From Hebobacterum sp964559435 (GTDB lineage Bacteria > Armatimonadota > Hebobacteria > Hebobacterales > Hebobacteraceae), in the NCBI GenBank assembly GCA_964559435.1, contig CAZLHI010000012.1, positions 1 to 64,000 of the forward strand: DNA of 64,000 nt, given 5' to 3'. The position numbers and the translations under genes are program-made. The notes below the pieces were generated by a model. It ran no database searches. It was not told where the DNA came from and saw only the letters and a list, made by a program, of their open reading frames with translations. The first letter of the stretch is position 1. The number at the start of each line of letters is the position of its first letter. Shown here one piece after another: positions 1 through 7,557 of this stretch.

Positions 1-43
1 GCTTGTGCGCCTCCGGCGCATTCGAATCCCCTAGCCTCCACCA
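1..43 (+). tRNA. 3' end of a class II tRNA with a damaged T-stem (partial)
   Basis: The window opens inside what reads as a class II tRNA. A variable-arm hairpin (TGCGCC, loop TCC, GGCGCA) at 6-20 runs directly into a T-loop TTCGAAT (21-27), CCCCT (28-32), an acceptor strand AGCCTCC (33-39), A73 and CCA (41-43). The 5' strand of the T-stem is missing: inserting GGGG between 20 and 21 would give a perfect five-pair stem (AGGGG/CCCCT). The gene is therefore either broken by a 4-nt deletion or has a run-length sequencing error. Discriminator A and the GGAGGCT-type acceptor it implies fit tRNA-Tyr or Leu better than Ser. The anticodon lies outside the window, so identity is open. Confidence 0.45.
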
Positions 44-141
44 CGACCCCCGGTAGCAGCGAACGAGACGGAAACACGATCACCCGGCTGGCCCCGTGCC
101 AGGCAATTGCGTTATGGCTATCGCCGAGCAGCCCGAAAGGC

Positions 142-438
142 TCACGGGGCTCCCGGAGATTCCTCCGGCGCCGCTTCGGCCGCGCCACCCATGTGTGCCC
201 CGCTGGTCCCTGCCTCTGACATGCGCTCCCGCGCCCCCCTGGGGGTAGCGGCACGTATCCGGCCGCGCCGGGCGCGTCCGCTGGTCACCGCCATGTCTCT
301 CTGCCGCTGCAGAGCATCGGATTGCCTCTGCCACTGGGTCTGATAGGTCCTTTCGCGCGCCATGAACCAGATGACGCCGATAGCCACGACAACCAGGATC
401 ACGATGATCGCGAACACCGGACTGACCTGTTTGCTCAC
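142..438 (-). CDS. Small single-pass membrane protein, 98 aa
   Basis: Function not recognised. GTG at 438 is chosen because AAGGAG lies 6 nt upstream, and because the longer upstream frame is low-complexity and Arg/Ser-rich. Residues 6-25 form one very hydrophobic membrane helix (rich in Val and Ile), followed by Met-Ala-Arg-Glu-Arg, a Gln/Arg-rich stretch (about 32-48, coiled-coil-like) and an Ala/Gly/Pro/Glu-rich disordered tail. The basic residues after the helix suggest a cytoplasmic C-terminus. It stands alone, transcribed away from purA. The SD site and sharply bounded membrane segment support a real gene. Confidence 0.6.
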   Translation of the reverse strand: MSKQVSPVFAIIVILVVVAIGVIWFMARERTYQTQWQRQSDALQRQRDMAVTSGRARRGRIRAATPRGARERMSEAGTSGAHMGGAAEAAPEESPGAP

Positions 439-1004
439 AATGGTCTCCTTGCTGTGCACTCCCGGTTTTGTCTTTTCTCGCACGCTCCCTGCGGACCTTC
501 CACGCCTTCTCTCCAGGCAGCAGCACAGCGAGCGCCCCTCACAGAGGACGTGATCCGAAGCGCTCGGGGACATTCGGCCGTATCCTGAGCCCCGCGCCGC
601 GGTGAAGCGGCGCGCTTGGGTCTCCCGCGGAGGCCGCGGGCGCCTGTGCGCTGTGACGGGGATAGGAACCGATGTCTGGAAAAGTACACAAAGGGAACTT
701 GTGCTGCGTCTGCGGTTTTGCGGGGGCTGTGCTAATATCTGTGGTGGAGGTGCGGGCCAGGCGGAGGCAAGGGGAGGCCGGGCAAGGCGAGGCAAGAGGA
801 AGCTCTTGTCGGTAGCTTTTGGCTCAAATGCCTACCTTGCCCAGAACTGACTCCGCACCCGACGGTCCGCTCGGGGTTCCGGGCGGGCCGTTCTAGTTGT
901 GGGACCCGCGGCGGCGAGGGGTACCGTCCTCAGAGGGCCGGGGTCTCGGGCCGATCGGGCCAACGGCGCTCACGCGGAGGCGGTGCGCGCCAGCGCGCGC
1001 TTTG
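439..1004. other. Gene-free stretch with a G-rich, repeat-like tract
   Basis: No convincing gene on either strand. Positions about 741-802 are strongly purine-biased, with repeated GGCAAGG and GAGGC words and many GG runs, which could form a two-tier G-quadruplex on the + strand or act as an upstream region of the leftward gene. The word TAGTTGTGGGA occurs at 894-904 and again at 1030-1040, where it spans the -10 box and probable start of the purA promoter. No clear promoter for the leftward gene was found. Confidence 0.5.
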
Positions 1005-1033
1005 TTGACAGACCCGTGGGCTTCCGCTATAGT
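1005..1033 (+). promoter_or_regulatory. Strong sigma-70 promoter upstream of purA
   Basis: TTGACA (1005-1010, perfect -35), 17-bp spacer, TATAGT (1028-1033, 5 of 6 to the -10 consensus). Transcription should start near 1040, leaving a leader of about 174 nt before the purA GTG. It is the closest match to the housekeeping consensus upstream of a core gene in this window. Confidence 0.8.
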
Positions 1034-1045
1034 TGTGGGAGGAAG

Positions 1046-1118
1046 CACCGGACGAAGTCGGCAGCAAACAGGCCGGTGAGGCTCAAATGGATTCCCCCAT
1101 TTGGGCCTTCTTCTTTTC
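1046..1118 (+). promoter_or_regulatory. Structured purA leader ending in an intrinsic terminator
   Basis: Inside the leader, CACCGG (1046-1051) can pair with CCGGTG (1073-1078). Immediately after it, an 11-pair stem (1080-1090 with 1097-1107, one G-U pair, 6-nt loop) is followed by a pyrimidine tract with T-runs (1108-1118). That is the form of a Rho-independent terminator lying between the promoter and purA. A transcript stopped here would be about 75-80 nt. It could be a transcription attenuator of purA (purine- or protein-responsive) or a small RNA ending there. The structure is seen; the regulatory role is inferred. Confidence 0.6.
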
Positions 1119-1213
1119 CCCGACCACGCGCCCGCGGGGCCGGCGCGCTGGCCATCGAGATGGGCGCGATGACAGCCGAGAGCGCCTAGTGTGCTCGCCA
1201 AGGGAGGCCGTAC

Positions 1214-2485
1214 GTGCCAGCAACAGTCGTGGTCGGCAGCCAGTGGGGAGATGAGGGCAAAGGCCGGGTCGTCGATCTGTTGGCCGCAGACTCGGACATG
1301 GTGGTCCGCTACCACGGGGGGAACAACGCCGGGCACACTGTCTGGATAGGGGACCAGAAGTTCGTTGTCCATCTCATCCCCACGGGCGTGCTGCGCGGCA
1401 AGCTGAGCGTGCTCGGCGCGGGCATGGTCATCGACCTGTACGTTCTTCTTCAGGAGGAGGAGGAACTATCGTCGCGGGGGATCGTGGTGAAGGGGAAGAT
1501 ACGCATTAGCGAAAACGCGCACCTAATCCTGCCATATCACAAGCTCATTGAGGAGCAGGAGGAGAAACGGCGGGGGAAGCACGCGATTGGGACAACGAAA
1601 CGGGGCATCGGCCCGGCCTACGAAGACAAGGCGGCGCGGCGTGGGCTGAGAGTGGGAGATCTCAGAGACCGGGAGACGCTGGCTGACCGGCTCCACGACG
1701 CGGTCAACTACAAGAACCTGCTTCTCAAGAGAGTCTACAAGGCACGCACGGCTGATCCGGACCGCATCTACGACGACCTGGTGACATTGTACGATCACTT
1801 CGCGGATGCGATCTGCGACACGTCAGTTCTGGTACACGACGCCCTCGAGAGCGGGAAGCGAGTGCTTTTCGAGGGAGCGCAAGGGACTTTGCTGGACATA
1901 GACTGGGGCACCTATCCGTATGTCACGAGCTCAAATCCACTATCCGGCGAGGTGACGGCCGGCGCGGGTATCGCGCCGAAACTTATTGACCGGATCGTCG
2001 GGGTGGCTAAGGCATACACCTCGCGGGTGGGCGCGGGGCCGTTTCCCACGGAGCTGGACGAGAGCATCGCCGAGAAGATGCGGCAGCCGGGAGGGGAGTT
2101 CGGCAGCACCACCGGCCGGGCGCGGGGGATCGGCTGGTTTGACGCGATGGTCGTCCGCAAGTCGGTCCGGCTGAACGGCATCGCGGAGCTGGCGATCACC
2201 CACCTCGATGTGCTCGACCAGTTCGACGAGATACCGGTCTGCGTGGGCTACAGGTGTGACGCTGCGAATGTGCCGTCGTTCCCCAACCAGATCGTCGAAC
2301 TCGCCAGGTGCGAACCTGTTTACGAGACACTTCCGGGTTGGAACAGCGACACATCGCAGGCGAAGAGCTTCTCCGATCTGCCGGACAACGCCCAGCGATA
2401 CGTCGACCGGATCGGCGAGTTGGTTGGTGCGCCCGTCACCTACGTCTTAGTGGGCCGTGAGCGTGAGCAGTCGATCTCCCGGTAG
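1214..2485 (+). CDS. purA: Adenylosuccinate synthetase
   Basis: 423 aa, normal family length. It joins IMP and aspartate using GTP to make adenylosuccinate, the first committed step to AMP in the cytoplasm. The N-terminal GTP-binding loop GSQWGDEGKG (residues 8-17) carries the catalytic Asp13, and His41 sits in NNAGHT. IMP-binding segments are recognisable around GTTKRGIGPAYEDKA (about 127-141) and TTGRARGIGWFD (about 300). GTG 1214 follows GGGAGG at a good distance. It is preceded by a strong promoter and a terminator-like leader and overlaps the following nth frame by 29 bp, so the two are co-transcribed. Confidence 0.97.
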   Translation: MPATVVVGSQWGDEGKGRVVDLLAADSDMVVRYHGGNNAGHTVWIGDQKFVVHLIPTGVLRGKLSVLGAGMVIDLYVLLQEEEELSSRGIVVKGKIRISENAHLILPYHKLIEEQEEKRRGKHAIGTTKRGIGPAYEDKAARRGLRVGDLRDRETLADRLHDAVNYKNLLLKRVYKARTADPDRIYDDLVTLYDHFADAICDTSVLVHDALESGKRVLFEGAQGTLLDIDWGTYPYVTSSNPLSGEVTAGAGIAPKLIDRIVGVAKAYTSRVGAGPFPTELDESIAEKMRQPGGEFGSTTGRARGIGWFDAMVVRKSVRLNGIAELAITHLDVLDQFDEIPVCVGYRCDAANVPSFPNQIVELARCEPVYETLPGWNSDTSQAKSFSDLPDNAQRYVDRIGELVGAPVTYVLVGREREQSISR

Positions 2486-3218
2486 CCTCGCGGTGAGCCC
2501 TGCGCAGGCCCGGCTGCCGCTCATTCTTCGCCAGCTGAACAGAACATACGGCCGGCCTTCCCATGCTCGCGGCGGTGACCCGCTCGACAGCCTGATCGGT
2601 ACAGTGCTCTCGCAGAACACCACCGACGCCAACTCCCACCGCGCCTTCGAGCGGCTAAAGGAGCGGTTCCCCAGATGGGATGATGTGCTGGCCGCGCGGC
2701 CCAGGCGCATTGCGGGTGCAATCCGATCGGGCGGACTGGGCGAGATCAAGTCGAGGCGCATCAAGCAGATCCTGAGAGAGATCGAGCGGGAGCGCGGCGA
2801 ACTCAACCTGTCCTTCCTGCGGCGAAGGCCGGTGCCGGAGGCGCGAGACTACCTCACCGGCCTTCCCGGGGTGGGACCGAAGACGGCTGCCTGCGTGCTG
2901 CTGTTCTCGCTCGGGAAGCCGGCCTTTCCCGTCGACACCCATGTGCTGAGGGTGTCGAAGCGGCTCGGGCTGCTGCCGCCGAGGACGACGATGGAGCGTG
3001 CCCACGAGATCTTCCAGGCCATGCTCGACTCCTCCGGCCCGGACACGAATCAGCAGTGGAGTGCCAGAGATATGCTGGCATTTCATCTGGGTCTGGTGCG
3101 ACACGGCCGGGAGATCTGCAGCGCGCGGCGGCCGCGATGTGGGATCTGTCCACTATCCGACCTTTGCCCGCGGGTCGGCGTGGGGGCCTCGAAAGGGCCC
3201 GCGAGGAAGCTCGAGTGA
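2457..3218 (+). CDS. nth: Endonuclease III, base-excision DNA glycosylase/AP lyase
   Basis: 253 aa. It removes oxidised pyrimidines and nicks abasic sites. The helix-hairpin-helix LPGVGPKTA (about residues 137-145) contains the catalytic Lys, and the catalytic Asp is in VDTH about 17 residues later. A C-terminal [4Fe-4S] ligand set C-x6-C-x2-C-x5-C lies at about residues 222-238. GTG 2457 overlaps the end of purA; an alternative GTG at 2493, just past the purA stop, would also leave the conserved core intact. Its own stop overlaps the next start (GTGA), so translation is probably coupled. Confidence 0.95.
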   Translation: MSVSSRSPGSLAVSPAQARLPLILRQLNRTYGRPSHARGGDPLDSLIGTVLSQNTTDANSHRAFERLKERFPRWDDVLAARPRRIAGAIRSGGLGEIKSRRIKQILREIERERGELNLSFLRRRPVPEARDYLTGLPGVGPKTAACVLLFSLGKPAFPVDTHVLRVSKRLGLLPPRTTMERAHEIFQAMLDSSGPDTNQQWSARDMLAFHLGLVRHGREICSARRPRCGICPLSDLCPRVGVGASKGPARKLE

Positions 3219-4270
3219 GGGTGGAGCGCGCCAGAGAGCTGCTGGGGAAGGCGCGGGGCCGCCGAGTGCTCCTCGTCGGCGACCTGATGATGGACGAGTG
3301 GGTCTTTGGCAGCGTGAAGCGCATTTCGCCGGAGGCGCCGATTCCCGTCGTCACAATGCCGCTGACACCGCAGGCGCGAGCGGAGAAGCCCGGGGGCGCC
3401 GGCAACGTGGCCGCGATCTTGCTCGGGCTCGGCGCGTCAGTGCGAGCAGTCGGCGTGACGGGAGATGATGATTTCGGCCGGCGACTGGTGAGCGACCTCG
3501 AGCGCCGGGGCGCAGACGTCTCCTGTGTCATCAGCGACGCATCGCGGCCGACCACGCACAAGCTCAGGATCATTGCCAGCAGGCAGCAGCTGCTGAGAAT
3601 CGACACCGAGTACGACGGCACCTTCGAGGGCGGCATTTGCAGTCGTCTGAGGGATGCGATCCGAGCCGGGATTGAGGAGGCCGACGTGGTCCTGGTCGCG
3701 GACTACGCCAAGGGGACGGTCTCAGAAGAGTCTCTGCCGGTCGATGTCATTGCGGCCGCTCGCAGCGCCGGCATCCCATTCTGCGCGGACCCGAAGCCTC
3801 GCAACATCGATCTGTTTCGGCGAGCATCGCTCGTCAGCCCGAACGAGTCCGAGGCCCTTCAGGCAACCGGACCGTACTCGAACGCGTCGGCTCGGGCCGG
3901 AGCTTCCGAATCCTCTGCCAGCTCGGCGGGTGGTCTTCCTCGCGACGTGCTCGCCGCTGGCCGAGCACTTCGACAGCGGCTGGAGGCGGAGGCCGTGTTC
4001 ATCACGCGAGGTGACAGGGGCATCGCAGTGTTCGGTCCCGGAGAGAAAGTCAGGGACATCCCGGCGGCAACGGGGTCCGGGGAGGTGGGCGATGCGACAG
4101 GGTGTGGGGACGCGGCCAGCGCCGCTTCTGCCCTTGTGCTTGCGGCCGGCGGTGACTACATCGAGGCCGCTGAGATCGCCAACGCCGCGGGCGGCGTTGT
4201 CTCGCGCTTCGTGGGGGTTCACAGCCCATCGTGCGAGGAAATCCTGGACTGGCTCGGCCGGGGCCGCTGA
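3215..4270 (+). CDS. rfaE1: PfkB-family sugar kinase, RfaE1/HldE N-domain type
   Basis: 351 aa. It resembles D-glycero-beta-D-manno-heptose-7-phosphate kinase, which makes the heptose 1,7-bisphosphate used for LPS core or glycan heptose. The segments GDLMMDEW near the N-terminus, GGAGNVA (about residue 60), ADYAKG (about 167) and PNESEA match the family order. The PfkB ATP-site signature reads GDATGCGDAA rather than the usual GAGD form, a conservative change keeping the catalytic Asp. GTG 3215 is chosen because it overlaps the nth stop (GTGA) and removes an unrelated upstream extension. The nucleotidyltransferase half of bifunctional HldE is absent. A generic PfkB kinase remains possible. Confidence 0.85.
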   Translation: MRVERARELLGKARGRRVLLVGDLMMDEWVFGSVKRISPEAPIPVVTMPLTPQARAEKPGGAGNVAAILLGLGASVRAVGVTGDDDFGRRLVSDLERRGADVSCVISDASRPTTHKLRIIASRQQLLRIDTEYDGTFEGGICSRLRDAIRAGIEEADVVLVADYAKGTVSEESLPVDVIAAARSAGIPFCADPKPRNIDLFRRASLVSPNESEALQATGPYSNASARAGASESSASSAGGLPRDVLAAGRALRQRLEAEAVFITRGDRGIAVFGPGEKVRDIPAATGSGEVGDATGCGDAASAASALVLAAGGDYIEAAEIANAAGGVVSRFVGVHSPSCEEILDWLGRGR

Positions 4271-4291
4271 GGACAGAGGAAGGGGCGGCCG

Positions 4292-5155
4292 GTGCGGGTC
4301 GGCGTACACGTCCCTGTTGCCGGTGGTCTGGTGAGGGCCGCTCGCCGGGCTCGCTCTATCGGCTGCGAGTGCGTACAGGTCTTCGTCCGCAATGCCCGCG
4401 GCTGGCGGGGCCGCGCCTACACCGAGGCAGAGATCGAAGGCTTCCGCGAGGTGCTGGCTGGTCGCGACATATCACCGGTCGTCGTTCACTCGTGCTACCT
4501 GGTCAACCTGGCATCCCCTGACCAGGCCCTGTGGGACCAGTCGCTGTGGAGCGTGGCAGACGATATGCTGCGAGCGGCTGTCCTGGGCGGGCGCTTTGTC
4601 GTCTTCCACTTCGGACACCACATGGGAGCGGGGCTGAACACTGGCTTGAGGGCCGTTGCGTCGGCCGTCAGGTCTCTGCTCTCCGACGCACCCCTGCGGC
4701 TGGACCTGCTGCTGGAGAACTCGGCCGGGCGGGGTACCGAGATGGGCGCCGACTGGGAAGAGTTCGCGGCTCTTCTCGATCTTCTGGATGGCGACGACCG
4801 TGTCGGCATCTGCTTCGACACCTGCCACGCCCATGCCGCAGGCTACCGCCTCGACGGCCCGAGGCGAGTCGGCCGGGCGCTCCGGGCCCTCGACGCGGCC
4901 GTCGGTCTCTCTCGGTTGCGGCTCGTGCACCTCAACGACTGCCGCGCCCCGGCCGGCTCGCACGTCGATCATCACGGGCACATCGGCCGGGGCACGATTG
5001 GAGATGTCGGGTTCCGCGCTCTGCTTCGCGGTAGGGAACTGCGCGGCCGGTGTGCCGTTCTCGAAACGCCGATAGAGCGCCCCGGCGACGATGGCCGGAA
5101 CCTGAGGCGGATCAAGCGCCTCCGGCAGGGACGTGTTCCGCCCGGCAGAAGGTAG
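4292..5155 (+). CDS. nfo: Endonuclease IV (AP endonuclease 2 family)
   Basis: 287 aa, normal length. It cleaves 5' of abasic sites in base-excision repair using a three-metal centre in a TIM barrel. Metal ligands are visible in VFHFGHHMGAG (about 107-117), LLENSAGRG (about 147), FDTCHAHAAGY (about 177-187), HLNDC (about 211), a HVDHHGHIGRG stretch (about 222-232) and LETP near the end. GTG 4292 lies 22 bp after the kinase stop. With nth two genes upstream, it puts two base-excision repair activities in the purA transcription unit. Confidence 0.95.
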   Translation: MRVGVHVPVAGGLVRAARRARSIGCECVQVFVRNARGWRGRAYTEAEIEGFREVLAGRDISPVVVHSCYLVNLASPDQALWDQSLWSVADDMLRAAVLGGRFVVFHFGHHMGAGLNTGLRAVASAVRSLLSDAPLRLDLLLENSAGRGTEMGADWEEFAALLDLLDGDDRVGICFDTCHAHAAGYRLDGPRRVGRALRALDAAVGLSRLRLVHLNDCRAPAGSHVDHHGHIGRGTIGDVGFRALLRGRELRGRCAVLETPIERPGDDGRNLRRIKRLRQGRVPPGRR

Positions 5156-5194
5156 GCCGGAGATATCCTATCTCTGCCTGTGAGGTGACTGAGC

Positions 5195-5398
5195 ATGGCC
5201 GCACCGAGGCGCGATTACCCGAGGAGCACTCTCATCACAAAGGTCACGCCCGTCAAGTTCCGCTACCACAAGGGCGATGGCGACATGTAGCCCATCACCT
5301 GGGCGGCCGACGGCAAGACGGTCTACATGGTTTCATCGGGCGGCGAGGACGACTATAACTTCACAGTCCAGAAGCTGGAGTTGGAGACATCGGGGTAG
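5195..5398 (+). pseudogene. Decayed fragment with in-frame amber codon, DUF4185-like segment
   Basis: ATG 5195 opens a frame that reads through TAG at 5288-5290 and ends at TAG 5396-5398. Before the amber the protein ends KFRYHKGDGDM; after it comes PITWAADGKTVYMVSSGGEDD. Proteins with DUF4185-like or beta-propeller-like domains carry a GDGDxWPITWADDG-type stretch at this point, so TAG appears to replace TGG (Trp). The remnant is about 67 codons, far shorter than those proteins. It lies between nfo and dnaG with no clear promoter. The Trp-to-amber reading rests on remembered family sequence. Confidence 0.55.
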
Positions 5399-5615
5399 GA
5401 GCGCCGACGCGGCCATAGCGACCGACGCGATAATTGGGAAACAGGGGCGCTGTGAAGAGGACCGCTGACGTTTCGCCGAATGCCGCTCCGCTACTATCGG
5501 CTGCCCCCGCTCCCAGTCTATCATACCCGGAGAAGCGCCGACCTAATGTCGCCCGAACGCAACGCAGGTGATGGGGCTGCTGCGGACGAAGTGAGCGGCG
5601 AGGAGGTGAACGGGC

Positions 5616-7442
5616 GTGTCCGGGGGTGGTTGGGACCTCGAGGAAATCCGTCGTAGAGCTGACATCGTCGATGTCATTTCTCCCCACGTGCGCCTGCGGA
5701 AGTCGGGGCGGCGACTGGTGGGGCTGTGTCCGTTCCACCAGGAGCGCACCCCCTCGTTCACGGTAGACTCGGAGAAGGGCCTCTGGCACTGCTTCGGGTG
5801 CAAGGCCGGCGGCGACTTGTTCTCTTTCGTCGAACTGACGGAGAAAGTCACCTTCCAGGAGGCCGTGGAACTACTTGCTCGGCGTCTGGGGCTGCCACCT
5901 CGCACCCCGGCAGACGCGGCGCGGAGCCGGACCAGAGAGCGGCTCCTGTCACTGCATGAGGAGGCCGCCCGGTTCTTCCATGCGAACCTGAACCGAACCA
6001 TAGGAAAGCATGCCCTGTCTTACCTCAAGGAACGCGGCGTGTCCGCCGAATCCATCGACGGTTTCCTCCTGGGTTACGCGCCCGATGCGTGGGACGGCCT
6101 CCTCAACGCGCTCGGAAGCCAGGGCTTCGCCGGGAAGGAGCTGGCGCAAGCCGGGCTGGCGCTGCAGAGAGACGACGGCGGGTTCTACGACAGATTCAGA
6201 AACCGGCTCATCTTCCCCATCAGGGATTCTGGCGGCCGTGTGATCGCCTTCGGTGGACGCGCGCTTGCGGAGGACCAGCAGCCCAAATACCTCAACTCTC
6301 CGGAGACGGCGCTGTTCCAGAAGGGGCAGACGTTGTATGGATTTGACCGGGCGAGACGAGCGGCGTCGGAGGCAGAGCGGGCGATCGTCGTCGAGGGGTA
6401 TCTCGATGTGATCGCCTGCCATGAGGCCGGCTTCTCCGAAGCCGTTGCCACCATGGGGACTGCCCTCACGAGCGCCCATGTCGAGCTTCTCCGCCGGCGG
6501 ACCGAGCGACTTGTGCTGGCTTTCGACGCTGACTCGGCCGGCCTCGCTGCAGCGCTGAGAGGACGGGAGCTGTTTGCCCAGGCGGGCCTCGACGTCCGGG
6601 TCATCGCCATGCCCGAGGGCATGGATCCAGACGATGTGATTCGTAACAGGGGGGCGGCCGCATTCGACGAGCTTGTGGAGGCCGCGCTGCCGATGCTTGA
6701 GTGGGAGTTGGGCCGGGTGCTCGCCCGGGCGGAGGGCAAGGGGGAACGCGAGTTGATGGAGGCGGTGCGAGACGCGGTGACGGTGTTGGCACGTGTACCG
6801 GCAGGCGTGGAGCGGGAATACTACCTGACGTGGCTTGCCCGGCGCGCGGCCTCCGGATCGCCGGACCGTCTTCGGACGGTGGAGTCCGCCGTGCGAGAGG
6901 AACATGCGCGACAAGCCGCCAGGCGCGCGCAGTCGCCTCGCAGAACAGGGCAAGGTGCGCCGGACGTCACCACCGCGAGCCTACAGGACCCCGCCAAGCC
7001 GGCCCCCAGCCGTGTTTCTGCGTTTCTGCTGGCTGCTCTTCTTCAGCACGGCGAGTACGCGGACCGCGTCATCTCCGAGTTAGAGCCAGAGGATTTCCCG
7101 GAGCCGAAGCAAAGGGAGGTCTTCGAGGCCGTTGCCCGGCTCAGGGAGCGCGGGGAGGCCGTCACGCCGGAGTCGGTGCTGGCCGAGGTGAACGCCGACG
7201 CTCGGGGTCTGCTGGCGCGCTTCTCGCTTGAGGACGTGCCTGATGAGCGGGTGGAGGAATCCCTAGCGAGCGCCGTCCGGCGTCTGGTTGAGGGCAGGCT
7301 CCGGCGGCGCCAGCTCAGGCTCCAGGAGCGCCTGGGCGAGGCCTCCTCGGACGAGGAGCGGGAGGCCATCCGGAGAGAGCTTACAGACGTCACTCGCCGC
7401 CGGTCGGAGCTAGCCGGGCAGAGGATTGTCGGGCAGGGCTAG
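5616..7442 (+). CDS. dnaG: DNA primase
   Basis: 608 aa. It synthesises RNA primers at the replication fork. An N-terminal zinc ribbon has Cys38, His41, Cys59 and Cys62 (CPFH ... CFGC). The catalytic core has the RFRNRLIFPI motif (about 190), TOPRIM acidic motif VVEGYLDV (about 258) and FDADSAG (about 306). The C-terminal 130 residues are the helicase-interaction domain. GTG 5616 follows GGAGGTGA. The order dnaG-rpoD is the classic macromolecular-synthesis pair; rpsU is not present. A GATAAT -10-like box at 5429-5434 is the only promoter hint upstream, with a poor -35. Confidence 0.97.
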   Translation: MSGGGWDLEEIRRRADIVDVISPHVRLRKSGRRLVGLCPFHQERTPSFTVDSEKGLWHCFGCKAGGDLFSFVELTEKVTFQEAVELLARRLGLPPRTPADAARSRTRERLLSLHEEAARFFHANLNRTIGKHALSYLKERGVSAESIDGFLLGYAPDAWDGLLNALGSQGFAGKELAQAGLALQRDDGGFYDRFRNRLIFPIRDSGGRVIAFGGRALAEDQQPKYLNSPETALFQKGQTLYGFDRARRAASEAERAIVVEGYLDVIACHEAGFSEAVATMGTALTSAHVELLRRRTERLVLAFDADSAGLAAALRGRELFAQAGLDVRVIAMPEGMDPDDVIRNRGAAAFDELVEAALPMLEWELGRVLARAEGKGERELMEAVRDAVTVLARVPAGVEREYYLTWLARRAASGSPDRLRTVESAVREEHARQAARRAQSPRRTGQGAPDVTTASLQDPAKPAPSRVSAFLLAALLQHGEYADRVISELEPEDFPEPKQREVFEAVARLRERGEAVTPESVLAEVNADARGLLARFSLEDVPDERVEESLASAVRRLVEGRLRRRQLRLQERLGEASSDEEREAIRRELTDVTRRRSELAGQRIVGQG

Positions 7443-7557
7443 GCAGGGGCCGAGCCTCCTGCTTGACTCGGTGGTCGCGCGGATTGCACTGGTGGTGGGG
7501 GAAGAACAGCAGGCGCAGCAAGGGAGGGTGTCGAAGCCCAATGGGTGGTGGTGGAGT

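Noticed and set aside
894..1040. TAGTTGTGGGA repeated at 894-904 and 1030-1040 as a promoter duplication
   Set aside because: Only 11 nt match and the first copy has no -35 box at a workable distance; chance cannot be excluded.
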